NCBI RefSeq assembly: GCF_029714325.1
Contig: NZ_CP121666.1
Coordinates: forward strand, 5,890,001 to 5,954,000
Direction: 5' to 3'
Length of the DNA: 64,000 bases
Origin: Bradyrhizobium sp. CB1717
GTDB taxonomy: Bacteria; Pseudomonadota; Alphaproteobacteria; Rhizobiales; Xanthobacteraceae
Within the stretch, counting starts at the first letter, position 1, and each line of letters opens with the position of its first letter. Positions 26,775-35,253 of this stretch are shown piece by piece. Both the position numbers and the translations under genes were made by a program. The notes below the pieces were generated by a model that ran no database searches, was not told the origin of the DNA, and was given only the letters and a program-made list of their open reading frames with translations.

Positions 26775-27008
26775 CTAATCCTCAGGCTCCTCGTCGTCGG
26801 TGAGCCGATTGGCCGAATGATCCTGATATTGCTCGGTCTGGATGAACTTGCTGTCCATGCCGCGAATGTCGGAATGCTGGGCCTTGTCGCGGTTCGACAG
26901 GATCATGTTGTCACCGATCTTGTCCTTGGGGATGTCCGTCAGCGCGCCGTTGCCTGCACCCTTGCCGTGCGCGCCTGAGCCGATATGCGTCTTGCCTCCG
27001 TGGGGCAT
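26775..27008 (-). CDS. Conserved hypothetical protein (77 aa)
   Basis: Short polar, Gly/Asp/Lys-rich protein starting MPHGGKTHIGSGAHGKGAGN, probably disordered, ending SANRLTDDEEPED. Start chosen for GGAG seven bases upstream; longer in-frame starts up to 27077 exist. Similar small proteins are common in Bradyrhizobium genomes from general knowledge, without known function. Convergent with the DUF763 gene. Confidence 0.65.
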   Translation of the reverse strand: MPHGGKTHIGSGAHGKGAGNGALTDIPKDKIGDNMILSNRDKAQHSDIRGMDSKFIQTEQYQDHSANRLTDDEEPED

Positions 27009-27101
27009 GGATTGCTCCATCATTGTTGTGCGCAATTGGCCAACGCCTGCACCGCCGGGTTTGTTTCGCGGTTTCATGAGGGAACGGCGATGGCGGTTCC
27101 G

Positions 27102-28391
27102 TCAGCTTGCGAGCAACTGCTCGGCCTTTGCAGTGCTCGGCTCGCGCCCCTCACCAGCATCGGCAATGACAGGCAATTGCGCAATCATGCGAATGCCCGG
27201 CCGCTTGCGCCAGCGAATCTGCGAGGCCTCGACGGCGAGCCCAAGCCGCGGCCAGCGCGTGAAGAGGGCCTGGAGCGCGCAGGTCGCCTCGATCCGCGCG
27301 AGCTGGTGGCCGAGGCAGAAATGAATTCCTGTACCGAAGGAGATGTGACGGTTGGGCTTGCGTTCGAGGTCGAGCCGCTCGGGCTGGTCATGCACGGCCG
27401 GGTCCATGTTCGCCGCGGCGAGCATCACCATCACGCGGTCGCCTTTCTTCAGGCGCGCGCCCTCCAGCTCGACGTCTCGCCGCACATAACGCGGTTTTGA
27501 GAATTGCACCGGCGAGACGAAGCGCAAGAACTCTTCCACCGCGAGCGAGGCGCGGCTCCAGTCCTGCTCCAACCAGTCACGCAGGCCGGGATTCTTCAGC
27601 AACTCGAAGACCGAGCCGCTGATCAGATGCGTCGTCGTCTCCGAGCCGGCCGCGAGCAGCAGGAACACCATCGACACCATCTCGTTCGCTGTGATCTGGC
27701 CGCCCTCGCGCTCGACCTGGACTAGTTCCGCGATCAGGCCTTCGCCGCCCTGCTCGCGCGCGATCTGCAACTGCCCTTCCAGATAACGCCGCATCTTGCG
27801 CAGCGCGAACAGCAGGCGGACGAAGCTGGCGACGCTCGTCAGCGAGGACATTGCATTGGCCCAGGCCATGAACTTCGGACGATCGGCCGGCGGCAGGCCC
27901 AGAAGCTCGGAGATCACCGCGAGCGGCAGGATGCGCGCGTAGTCCTGGACGAGATCGGCCGGGCTGCCCTTCGCGAACAGCTCGCTGGCGAGGCCATCGG
28001 CGATGCCGCGGATGTGGGGCTCCATCGCGACGATGGCGCGGCGACGAAAAGCCTCGTCCACGATGCTGCGCAGCCGGGTGTGATCCGGCTCGTCCATCGT
28101 CAGCATATTGTTGGCGATGGTCCTCACATATCTCGGCATCCACCAGCGCAGGCCCGCGACGTCGCCATCTTCCTTGCGCAGCGTGAAAGTCGCACCGTCC
28201 TTCAACACCTGCGCCGTGGCGTCATGCGTGGTGGTGATCCAGACGCTGCCGATCAGAGGAAAGCGCGTCGCGACCACGGGGCCCTGCGCCCGCAACGCGG
28301 CGATGGCCTTGGGCGGATCGCGAAAGAAAGCCTCGCTGGTGAAATCGAGGCGCGGTGCCAAGAGATCACCGGACATGCGATCACCGGACAT
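27102..28391 (-). CDS. Cytochrome P450
   Basis: 429-residue soluble class I P450. I-helix AAGSETTTHLI (oxygen-activating Thr), K-helix SLAVEEFLRFVSP (ExxR), PERF-like region DQPERLDLERKPNRHISFG and heme-binding loop FGTGIHFCLGHQLARIE with the thiolate Cys are all present. It needs a ferredoxin and reductase; the FNR gene at 28.9 kb could supply electrons but its promoter links it to nicotinate genes. The start region is a tandem duplication (ATG-TCC-GGT-GAT twice), giving two equally plausible start codons, 28391 and 28376. Substrate unknown. Confidence 0.92.
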   Translation of the reverse strand: MSGDRMSGDLLAPRLDFTSEAFFRDPPKAIAALRAQGPVVATRFPLIGSVWITTTHDATAQVLKDGATFTLRKEDGDVAGLRWWMPRYVRTIANNMLTMDEPDHTRLRSIVDEAFRRRAIVAMEPHIRGIADGLASELFAKGSPADLVQDYARILPLAVISELLGLPPADRPKFMAWANAMSSLTSVASFVRLLFALRKMRRYLEGQLQIAREQGGEGLIAELVQVEREGGQITANEMVSMVFLLLAAGSETTTHLISGSVFELLKNPGLRDWLEQDWSRASLAVEEFLRFVSPVQFSKPRYVRRDVELEGARLKKGDRVMVMLAAANMDPAVHDQPERLDLERKPNRHISFGTGIHFCLGHQLARIEATCALQALFTRWPRLGLAVEASQIRWRKRPGIRMIAQLPVIADAGEGREPSTAKAEQLLAS

Positions 28392-28407
28392 GGAATCACC
28401 GGGATGG
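28364..28407. repeat. Tandem 15-bp repeat over the P450 start codon
   Basis: Unit GATCACCGGACATGC at 28364-28378, a near copy at 28379-28393, and a decayed third copy from 28394. The duplicated unit contains the start codon (CAT on this strand), so the P450 has two start codons in identical context. Confidence 0.7.
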
Positions 28408-28479
28408 TTGGTGGCGTCTCAACCAGATGGTGTGGCGCCACGCCGACGCAAGGGCAGGAACCCTCGCCTTTCCGAGGAA

Positions 28480-28806
28480 CTACCCCCGCCCCGGCGAACG
28501 CTGGCCAGTCTTGCGTTGCTGCTGGTTGGTATAGGAGTCCCAATGGCTCCAGCTGCCATTGCTGAGGCTCTGCATGTCGGTGCCCAGCGGACGGCGCGTG
28601 CGCTTGTCGTGATCGGCGATCACGCGTTCCGACTGCGCGATCTTGCGCTTGAGTTCCGCAATGGATTTCTGCGTCTGGCCGTTCCGCTTCGACGAGGCGA
28701 TCTCACCCATCGTGAAGCGCGCGGTCTCCAGCGCCTTCAACTCGGCGCGATTCTTCTTCAACTGAACCCGGTGCCAGGCGATGTTGCTGTCGCTGTCCGC
28801 AACCAT
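28480..28806 (-). CDS. Hypothetical coiled-coil protein (108 aa)
   Basis: Soluble protein starting MVADSDSNIAWHRVQLKKNR with a long charged helical stretch (about residues 10-75, heptad-like LKALETARFTMGEI and AELKRKIAQSERVIADHDK) and a polar, Ser/Gln-rich tail. Start set by GGAG six bases upstream rather than an ATG 19 codons earlier. No family recognised; lies between P450 and fpr. Confidence 0.65.
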   Translation of the reverse strand: MVADSDSNIAWHRVQLKKNRAELKALETARFTMGEIASSKRNGQTQKSIAELKRKIAQSERVIADHDKRTRRPLGTDMQSLSNGSWSHWDSYTNQQQRKTGQRSPGRG

Positions 28807-28905
28807 GTGGGAACTCCGCTGATTCGGTCCCACATAGTATCGTGCGCCGAATCGACGCCGCAACGCCCCGGCGGTGGCGAAAATACGATCTTCTCGCGCA
28901 GAAAT

Positions 28906-29679
28906 TTAGCGCTCGGCAAAGGCCTTTTCGACCACGAACTGGGCCGGCTCGCCGTGGTTGCCCTCGACGAAGCCGCGCTCGCCAAGCAGCACGCGGGTGT
29001 CGGCGACCAGCGCCGGGCTGCCGCAGATCATGACGCGGTCATGGGCGGCTTCCAGCGCCGGCAGGCCGATATCGGTGAACAGCTTGCCTGACGTGATGAG
29101 GTCGGTGATGCGACCGCGGTTGCGGAAAGGATCGCGGGTCACGGTCGGGTAGTAGATCAGCTGGCTCTGGATGTACTCGCCGAGCAGCTCGTCCTTCGGC
29201 AGATGCTCGGTGATCATCTCGCCATAGGCGAGCTCCTTGACGTGCCGGCAGCCGTGCAGCAGCACCACCTTCTCGAACCGCTCGTAGGTCTCGGGGTCCT
29301 TGATCACGCTCAGGAACGGCGCAAGGCCGGTGCCCGTGCCGATGAGGTAGAGGTTGCGCCCCTCCTCCAGGTTGTCGATCACCAGCGTACCCGTGGCCTT
29401 GCGGCTGACGATGATCTCGTCACCTTCCTTCAGATGCTGGAGCCGCGAGGTCAGCGGACCGTCCGGCACCTTGATCGAGAAGAACTCCAGCGTGTCCTCG
29501 TAATTGGCGCTGGCGACGCTATAGGCCCGCAGCAGCGGCTTCTCGCCGACCTTGAGCCCGATCATGGTGAATTCGCCGTTGCGGAAGCGGAAGGTCGGGC
29601 TGCGGGTGGTCTTGAAGGAGAACAGCGTGTCGGTCCAGTGGTGGACGCTCAAAACGCTTTCCTGATTGAAATTGCTCAT
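28906..29679 (-). CDS. fpr: Ferredoxin-NADP+ reductase
   Basis: 257-residue plant-type/bacterial subclass FNR. FAD motif LLRAYSVAS (RxYS), second FAD contact PLTSRLQHLKEGDEI, NADP motifs GTGTGLAPFLSVIKD and VMICGSPALVADTR, and the C-terminal FVVEKAFAER typical of subclass I bacterial FNRs. It would reduce ferredoxin with NADPH. It is divergent from the enamidase gene and shares its operator, and 6-hydroxynicotinate reductase is ferredoxin-dependent, so supplying that enzyme is the likely role. Confidence 0.93.
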   Translation of the reverse strand: MSNFNQESVLSVHHWTDTLFSFKTTRSPTFRFRNGEFTMIGLKVGEKPLLRAYSVASANYEDTLEFFSIKVPDGPLTSRLQHLKEGDEIIVSRKATGTLVIDNLEEGRNLYLIGTGTGLAPFLSVIKDPETYERFEKVVLLHGCRHVKELAYGEMITEHLPKDELLGEYIQSQLIYYPTVTRDPFRNRGRITDLITSGKLFTDIGLPALEAAHDRVMICGSPALVADTRVLLGERGFVEGNHGEPAQFVVEKAFAER

Positions 29680-29744
29680 CTCACCCTTCCGTTTCGCTTC
29701 TGTGCGGTTCCGAGGCGGTCAGCTATGCGTCGTTTGTACACGAT

Positions 29745-29760
29745 CATTCGTATACTAATG
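29745..29760. promoter_or_regulatory. Nicotinate-cluster operator, fpr/ena copy
   Basis: CATTCGTATACTAATG, a near-perfect 16-bp palindrome centred on GTATAC, in the 157-base divergent gap between fpr and ena. Shares the 13-mer ATCATTCGTATAC with the hnr copy at 39510-39522. A weaker element CGTTTGTACACGA lies just upstream at 29731-29743. Confidence 0.7.
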
Positions 29761-29836
29761 AATAATCCGGCTTGATCCCGCGGTCAAGGCTGCCCAAGAT
29801 CGGAAGCGTTGCAGTTAGGAATAAGGAGCCCCTTCC

Positions 29837-31033
29837 ATGGCGCATGACGCCCCCCAGGCCACCGGACCCTCGAAGCTGGTGATCCGAAATATCGGCCTGA
29901 TCCTGTCCGGCGCGCTGGAAAAGCCGATCCTGGACGGCGACACCATCGTCGCCGAGAACGGCAAGATCACCGCGATCGGCCGCTTCAAGGACCTCAATAC
30001 CGAAGGCGCGACCACCATCGTCGAGGCCAACGGCACCACGGTGGCGCCCGGCCTGATCGACAGCCACGTCCATCCCGTCGCGGGCGACTGGACGCCCCGC
30101 CAGAACCAGATCGGCTGGATCGACAGCAATCTGCATGGCGGGGTCACCACCATGATCTCCGCCGGCGAAGTGCACATGCCGGGCCGGCCCCGCGACGTCG
30201 TCGGGCTGAAGGCCATGGCGATCTTCGCCCAGCGCGCCTTCTGGAATTTGCGGCCCGGCGGCGTGAAGGTTCACGCCGGCGCGCCCGTGATCGAATGCGA
30301 GATGGTCGAGGAGGATTTCAAGGAGCTGGCCGCCGCCGGCGTCAAGCTGCTCGGCGAGGTCGGCCTCGGCGGCGTCAAGGACGGCCCGACCGCGCGAAAG
30401 ATGGTCGGCTGGGCCCGCAAATACGGCATCCAGAGCACCATCCATACCGGCGGCCCCTCGATCCCCGGCTCCGGCCTGATCGACAAGGACGTCGTGCTGG
30501 AGGCCGACACCGACGTGGTCGGCCACATCAATGGCGGCCACACCGCGCTCCCCGACGACCAGATCCGCTGTATCTGCGAGGGCTGCAAGCGCGGCCTCGA
30601 GATCGTGCACAACGGCAATGAGCGCTCGGCCCTGTTCACACTGCGCATTGCGCGCGAGATGGGCGATCTGCACCGCGTCATCCTCGGCACCGACGCGCCC
30701 GCCGGCTCCGGCGTGCAGCCGCTCGGCATTTTGCGCATGGTCTCGATGCTGTCCTCGCTTGGCGAGCTGCCGGCCGAGATCGCCTTCTGCCTGGCCACCG
30801 GCAACACCGCGCGGATGCGCCAGCTCGATTGCGGCCTCATCGAAGTCGGCCGTTCCGCCGACTTCGTCATCATGGACAAGGCCCAGCACTCACCCGGCAA
30901 GAACATCCTGGAGAGCGTCCAGCTCGGCGACCTCCCCGGCATCGGCATGACCATCATCGACGGCATTGTGCGCACCCAGCGCAGCCGCAACACCCCGCCG
31001 GCCGGCAAGGTGCCGGAGGTGGTGGCGAAGTAA
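29837..31033 (+). CDS. ena: Enamidase (amidohydrolase; nicotinate degradation)
   Basis: 398-residue binuclear amidohydrolase. Enamidase of Eubacterium barkeri hydrolyses 1,4,5,6-tetrahydro-6-oxonicotinate to 2-formylglutarate and ammonia. Metal motifs here: APGLIDSHVHPVAGDW (HxH), LLGEVGLGGVKDG (bridging Glu), TIHTGGPSIPGSG (His), VVGHINGGHTALPDD (His) and LGTDAPAGSGVQP (Asp). The length fits, and gene context with 6-hydroxynicotinate reductase and nicotinate hydroxylase supports the call. Product 2-formylglutarate would decarboxylate or be oxidised to glutarate in an aerobic route; those genes are not in the window. Confidence 0.85.
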   Translation: MAHDAPQATGPSKLVIRNIGLILSGALEKPILDGDTIVAENGKITAIGRFKDLNTEGATTIVEANGTTVAPGLIDSHVHPVAGDWTPRQNQIGWIDSNLHGGVTTMISAGEVHMPGRPRDVVGLKAMAIFAQRAFWNLRPGGVKVHAGAPVIECEMVEEDFKELAAAGVKLLGEVGLGGVKDGPTARKMVGWARKYGIQSTIHTGGPSIPGSGLIDKDVVLEADTDVVGHINGGHTALPDDQIRCICEGCKRGLEIVHNGNERSALFTLRIAREMGDLHRVILGTDAPAGSGVQPLGILRMVSMLSSLGELPAEIAFCLATGNTARMRQLDCGLIEVGRSADFVIMDKAQHSPGKNILESVQLGDLPGIGMTIIDGIVRTQRSRNTPPAGKVPEVVAK

Positions 31034-31053
31034 AAGCTGCGCAAGTGTCCACC

Positions 31054-31183
31054 CCGTCATCCTGAGGTGCGAATGCACGGCGCGATAGCGCTGTGCACGA
31101 GCCTCGAAGGATGAACGGCCGAGATGCAGCCGGGCCGTCGCCCTTCGAGCGCCGCTGAAGAAGCGGCCACCTCAGGGTGACGG
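31054..31183. repeat. Dispersed intergenic inverted repeat (type A)
   Basis: Outer arms CCGTCATCCTGAGGTG and CACCTCAGGGTGACGG pair with one mismatch; internal arms around CCTTCGAG also pair. The form resembles repeats scattered through Bradyrhizobium intergenic DNA. It lies behind the enamidase gene and may act as its terminator. Confidence 0.65.
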
Positions 31184-31220
31184 GCAAAGTCTCGAATTCA
31201 CATCGGCTTGTTCAGCTGCC

Positions 31221-31313
31221 GTAGGGTGGGCAAAGCGAAGCGTGCCCACCATCGTCTCTGCTGGAGCGGGCAAAGATGGTGGGCACGGCGCTTCGCGCCT
31301 TTGCCCACCCTAC
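31221..31313. repeat. Dispersed intergenic inverted repeat (type B)
   Basis: GTAGGGTGGGCAAAGCGAAG plus CGTGCCCACCAT, then the reversed order ATGGTGGGCAC to TTTGCCCACCCTAC. Long near-perfect stem between the convergent ends of ena and marR; a bidirectional terminator role is plausible. Confidence 0.7.
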
Positions 31314-31323
31314 GAGACCGCCT

Positions 31324-31779
31324 TCACCTCAGCTTACTGAGAAGCGCCATCAGCAGCTCGCGCTCTTTCGCATCGAGCGGGGCCAGCGTCTCGCGGGTGA
31401 TCGCCAGCGCATTGGGCGCGAGCTTCTCCGCAAGCTGCTGGCCGGCGCGGGTCAGGCTCACCAGCAGGCGGCGGCCGTCCTCGGGATCCTGGCTGGTCTC
31501 GGTGAGGCCGCGCGCGGTCAGGCGGTCGATCACGCCCTTGATGGTGGCAACGTCCATCGCCGTCAGCCGACCGAGCTGGTTCTGCGAGCACGGACCGGTC
31601 TCGGCGAGTTTTGACAGCGCCGCCCATTGCGTCGGTGTCAGATTGGTGCCGATGTCGCGGGAGAAGATCGAGCTGTGACGCTGCCAGACCTGGCGCAGGA
31701 TGAAGCCGACCTGCTCGTCGAGCACATAAGGCGGTTTTGCCGGTTTGATGTTCTTCTTCGCCGCGACGCTTCTCGCCAT
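31324..31779 (-). CDS. MarR-family regulator (candidate nicotinate regulator)
   Basis: 151-residue MarR repressor from the chosen ATG (MARSVAAKKN). Dimer/wHTH elements: LRQVWQRHSSIFSRDIGTNL, TQWAALSKLAETGPCSQNQL, DVATIKGVIDRLTARGLTET and the wing SQDPEDGRRLLVSLT. In Pseudomonas putida a MarR-type NicR controls nic genes and responds to 6-hydroxynicotinate; this gene is last in the hnr operon, so it is a good candidate for binding the shared 16-bp palindromes. A start further upstream would overlap livF. Confidence 0.88.
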   Translation of the reverse strand: MARSVAAKKNIKPAKPPYVLDEQVGFILRQVWQRHSSIFSRDIGTNLTPTQWAALSKLAETGPCSQNQLGRLTAMDVATIKGVIDRLTARGLTETSQDPEDGRRLLVSLTRAGQQLAEKLAPNALAITRETLAPLDAKERELLMALLSKLR

Positions 31780-31804
31780 CCCCTCGCCGCCCTTCCCCTT
31801 GCCT

Positions 31805-32509
31805 TCACAACGACAGATGCGCGTCGCGGATGTCCGGACGCGCATCGAGCTCGGCCATGGTGCCGCCGAAACAGATGCGGCCGCGCTCGATGATGTAGGC
31901 GCGATCGGAGATCAACCGCGCGAAGTGCAAATTCTGCTCGGAGACGACGATGCTGACGCCCTCCTTCTTCATGGTCAGGATGGCATCGACCATCTGCTCC
32001 ACGATCTTCGGCGACAGGCCTTCCGACGGCTCGTCCAGCAGCACCAGCGACGGATTGCCCATCAGCGTGCGCGCGATGGTCAGCATCTGCTGCTCGCCGC
32101 CGCTCATGCGTCCGCCCGGGCGGTTCTTCATCTCGCCGAGATTTGGAAACAGCGCGAACAGTTTTTCGCGCGTCCAGTGCGGCGCATTGGGACGCTTCGG
32201 CTGCCGGCCGACTTCGAGGTTTTCCTCCACCGTCAGGTCGGTGAAGATGCGCCGCTCCTCCGGCACGTAGCCAAGGCCATCGCGCACGATCTCATGGGTC
32301 GGCTTCGCCGAGACGTCCTTGCCCTCGAACATGATGCGGCCGGAGCGCTGCGCGACAAGGCCCACGATCGAGCGGAACGTCGTCGACTTGCCGGCGCCGT
32401 TGCGGCCCAGCAGCGCTACCACCTCCCCCTCCCCGACCTCGAAGCCGATGTCGAACAGGATATGCGCCGGGCCATAATGGCTGTTGAGATCTTGCACCGT
32501 GAGCTTCAT
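31805..32509 (-). CDS. livF: Branched-chain-type ABC transporter ATP-binding protein (LivF)
   Basis: 234-residue HAAT-family ATPase: Walker A GRNGAGKSTTF, signature MSGGEQQMLTIART, Walker B LVLLDEPSEGLSP, and the LivF-specific YVPEERRIFTDLTVEENL. Overlaps livG by four bases. Part of an importer co-transcribed with hnr and therefore probably carrying nicotinate or a related aromatic acid rather than leucine. Confidence 0.92.
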   Translation of the reverse strand: MKLTVQDLNSHYGPAHILFDIGFEVGEGEVVALLGRNGAGKSTTFRSIVGLVAQRSGRIMFEGKDVSAKPTHEIVRDGLGYVPEERRIFTDLTVEENLEVGRQPKRPNAPHWTREKLFALFPNLGEMKNRPGGRMSGGEQQMLTIARTLMGNPSLVLLDEPSEGLSPKIVEQMVDAILTMKKEGVSIVVSEQNLHFARLISDRAYIIERGRICFGGTMAELDARPDIRDAHLSL

Positions 32510-33297
32510 GCCGAGGTCCCCTCGCGGTGGCGGGAATCGTAGACGAGACCCTCGCCGAGATAGACCGCCTGCACCTGCGGATTGCCGCGCACCTCGGCCG
32601 GCGAGCCCTCGGCGATCAGCGTGCCGCGGTTGAGCACGATGATGCGGTCTGCATGCTCGAACACCACGTCCATGTCGTGCTCGGTGAAGAGCACGCCGAT
32701 CGACTTCTCCCGCGCGATCTGCGCGGTCAGCCGCATCAGGTCGACGCGCTCGCGCGGCGCCATGCCGGCGGTTGGCTCGTCCATCAGGAGAAGCTTTGGC
32801 TCATTGGCGAGCGCGACCGCAAGCTCGAGCCGCTTGAGGTCGCCATAGGCGAGCTCGCCGCAGGGACGATCGGCGTAGCCGCCCATGCCGACCAGCTCGA
32901 GCAGCCGCCCGGCCTCGCCGCGGTCGAAATTCGGCGCCGAGCCGAAGAGATTGAACAGCTGCTTCCCGTGCGAGATCAGCGCGACCTGGACATTCTCGCG
33001 CACCGTCATGGTGGCGAAGGTCGCCGTGATCTGGAAGGTGCGGCCGACGCCCATCCGCCAGATCTCGCGCGGCTTCTTGCCGGTGGTCTCCTCGCCGAGC
33101 AGGCGGACGTGGCCGCTATCCGGCTTGTTCTGGCCGTTGAGCATGTCGAAGCAGGTGCTCTTGCCCGCACCGTTCGGACCGATCAGCGCCAGGATTTCGC
33201 CTGCGCGCAGTGAGAACGAGACGCCGCGCACGGCATGGATGCCGCCATAGGATTTGGTCAGGCCTTCGACCGCGAGAAGTGGGGGTGCAACGCTCAT
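32506..33297 (-). CDS. livG: Branched-chain-type ABC transporter ATP-binding protein (LivG)
   Basis: 263 residues: Walker A GPNGAGKSTCFDMLNG, Q-loop GRTFQITATFATMTV, a degenerate signature CGELAYGDLKRLELA, Walker B KLLLMDEPTAGMAP and the switch His FTEHDMDVVFEHAD. The C-terminal BCA_ABC_TP_C-like tail ends VQAVYLGEGL. Overlaps the permease stop by four bases. Confidence 0.92.
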   Translation of the reverse strand: MSVAPPLLAVEGLTKSYGGIHAVRGVSFSLRAGEILALIGPNGAGKSTCFDMLNGQNKPDSGHVRLLGEETTGKKPREIWRMGVGRTFQITATFATMTVRENVQVALISHGKQLFNLFGSAPNFDRGEAGRLLELVGMGGYADRPCGELAYGDLKRLELAVALANEPKLLLMDEPTAGMAPRERVDLMRLTAQIAREKSIGVLFTEHDMDVVFEHADRIIVLNRGTLIAEGSPAEVRGNPQVQAVYLGEGLVYDSRHREGTSA

Positions 33298-35183
33298 TCG
33301 GCGGACTCGATCGGCTTGGCAAGCAGAGGAGATCCCGGCGGCGATGACTTCCTGCGGCGCTGCGCCAGCATCTCCAGCATGCCGACGATGCCCTTGGGGA
33401 AGACGACGACGATCAGCACGATGAAGCCGCCGAGCACGAGTTTTGAGAGGTCGGTCTGGCTCACCAGCCAGATGTTCAGCGCCTTGTAGACGATGGCGCC
33501 GATCACCGCGCCCGACACCGTCTCGACGCCGCCGAGCAGCACCATGACCAGCGCATCGACGGAGAGCGAGATGCCGAGATTGTCAGGAAAGACGCTGCCC
33601 TTCAGGTACGCGAACAGGGCGCCGCCAATGCCGGCAGTGGTGCCCGCGATCACGAAGGCGGTCCACTGGATGCGCTTGGCATTGATGCCGATCGCCTCGC
33701 TGCGCAATAGCGAGTCGCGCGTCGCCCGGAGCGCATAGCCGAACGGCGAGAACACCATGACCCGCAGCACGATCGTGACGAGCGCGGCGACGCCGAGCGC
33801 CAGCCAGTAAAAATGCGATGGGCTCGCCGCCCACTTCTCGGGCCATACACCGAGAATGCCGTTGTCCCCGCCCGTGACGCTCACCCACTGGAACGCAATC
33901 GACCAGACGATCTGCGCGAAGGCAAGCGTCAGCATCGCAAAGTAGACGCCGGAGAGCTGCACGGCAAAGAAGCCGAATACGGCGGCGCCCATGCAGCCGA
34001 GCAGCGGCCCGAGCAGCAGGCACACGATCATCGGCAGCCCCGCCATCTTGGCAAGGAAGGCGATGCCATAGGCGCCGAGGCCGAAATAGGCGGCATGGCC
34101 GAACGAGGCGAGCCCGCCGACCGACATCAGGAAGTGCAAGGAGACGGCGAAGATCACGAAGATCGCGATCTCCGAGCCGACGGTCAGCGCGTAATTTCCG
34201 GCGAACAGCGGCAGCGTCGCCGCGATGACGAGCGCTGCCAGCGAGGCCAGCCGCTCGTTCGACGTCAGCGGCCGCCAGGGATTGACGGTGAGACCCGGCG
34301 TCTTGCGCGCGGCGGCCTCCGGCTTGCCGAACAGGCCCCAGGGTCGCACGATCAGCACCACCGCCATCACCAGGAAGACCAGGATGATGGAGATCTTCGG
34401 GAAGATCAGGATGCCGAAGGCGTTGAGCTCGGAGACCAGCACCGCCGCAACGAAGGCGCCGACGATGCTGCCGAGGCCGCCGATCACGACCACGACGAAG
34501 ACCTCGACGATGATGCGCAGGTCCATCGCATGATGCACGGCATCGCGCGGGATCTGGAGCGCGCCGCCGAGGGCGGCGAGGAAGACGCCGACCGCGAACA
34601 CTGATGTGAACAGCCATTTCTGATTGACGCCGAGCGCTGCGACCATGTCGCGGTCCTGCGTCGCCGCGCGCACCAGCACGCCCCACCGCGTGCGCTGGAA
34701 CAAGAGCCAGAGAATGCCGAGCACGACCGGGCCGAGCACGATCAGGAACAGATCGTAGCTCGGGATGTTCTGGCCGAAGAAATCGATCGCGCCCTTGAAG
34801 CCCGGCGCGCGGCGGCCGACGAGATCGTCGGGACCCCAGACCAGCACGACGAGATCCTCGACCATCAAGGTCAGGCCGAAGGTCGCGAGCAGCTGGAACA
34901 ATTCGGGCGCATGATAGATGCGGCGCAGCAGCACCATCTCGACCAGCACGCCGATCAGCGCCACCGCCAGCGCGGCCAGCACGATGCTCCCCCAGAAGCC
35001 GAACGCGCCCGACAGGCGCTCCGTCAGCGTGAAGGCGATGTAGGCGCCGATCATGTAGAACGCGCCGTGCGCGAAATTCACGATCCGGGTCACGCCGAAG
35101 ATGATCGACAGGCCCGACGCCACCAGGAACAGCGACGCTGCGCTGGCGAGACCGGTCAAAAACTGTACGACGTAAAAGGCCAT
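33294..35183 (-). CDS. Fused branched-chain-type ABC permease (LivH-LivM)
   Basis: 629-residue fusion of both membrane subunits. Residues 1-290 are LivH-like (SGLSIIFGVTRIVNFAHGAF, VVVVIGGLGSIVGAFVAAVL), a short linker KPEAAARKTPGLTVNPWRPL follows, and residues about 310-629 are LivM-like (SVGGLASFGHAAYFGLGAYG, VMVLLGGVETVSGAVIGAI). LivH and LivM are usually separate proteins; the fusion gives a one-chain permease with about 16 helices. It is followed by livG and livF and preceded by a hairpin and the binding protein gene. Confidence 0.92.
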   Translation of the reverse strand: MAFYVVQFLTGLASAASLFLVASGLSIIFGVTRIVNFAHGAFYMIGAYIAFTLTERLSGAFGFWGSIVLAALAVALIGVLVEMVLLRRIYHAPELFQLLATFGLTLMVEDLVVLVWGPDDLVGRRAPGFKGAIDFFGQNIPSYDLFLIVLGPVVLGILWLLFQRTRWGVLVRAATQDRDMVAALGVNQKWLFTSVFAVGVFLAALGGALQIPRDAVHHAMDLRIIVEVFVVVVIGGLGSIVGAFVAAVLVSELNAFGILIFPKISIILVFLVMAVVLIVRPWGLFGKPEAAARKTPGLTVNPWRPLTSNERLASLAALVIAATLPLFAGNYALTVGSEIAIFVIFAVSLHFLMSVGGLASFGHAAYFGLGAYGIAFLAKMAGLPMIVCLLLGPLLGCMGAAVFGFFAVQLSGVYFAMLTLAFAQIVWSIAFQWVSVTGGDNGILGVWPEKWAASPSHFYWLALGVAALVTIVLRVMVFSPFGYALRATRDSLLRSEAIGINAKRIQWTAFVIAGTTAGIGGALFAYLKGSVFPDNLGISLSVDALVMVLLGGVETVSGAVIGAIVYKALNIWLVSQTDLSKLVLGGFIVLIVVVFPKGIVGMLEMLAQRRRKSSPPGSPLLAKPIESAE

Positions 35184-35210
35184 CTTCGGTCCGGGTTAGG
35201 TTTGAAGTCA

Positions 35211-35237
35211 CCTCTCCCCGCGAAGAGCGGGGAGAGG
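35211..35237 (-). terminator. Intra-operon hairpin between binding protein and permease
   Basis: Perfect 11-bp stem (CCTCTCCCCGC / GCGGGGAGAGG) with a 5-base loop in the 70-base gap. Such hairpins stabilise the upstream mRNA or partly stop transcription, so the periplasmic binding protein is made in excess over the membrane parts. Confidence 0.6.
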
Positions 35238-35253
35238 GAGAGATAGAAAACGA

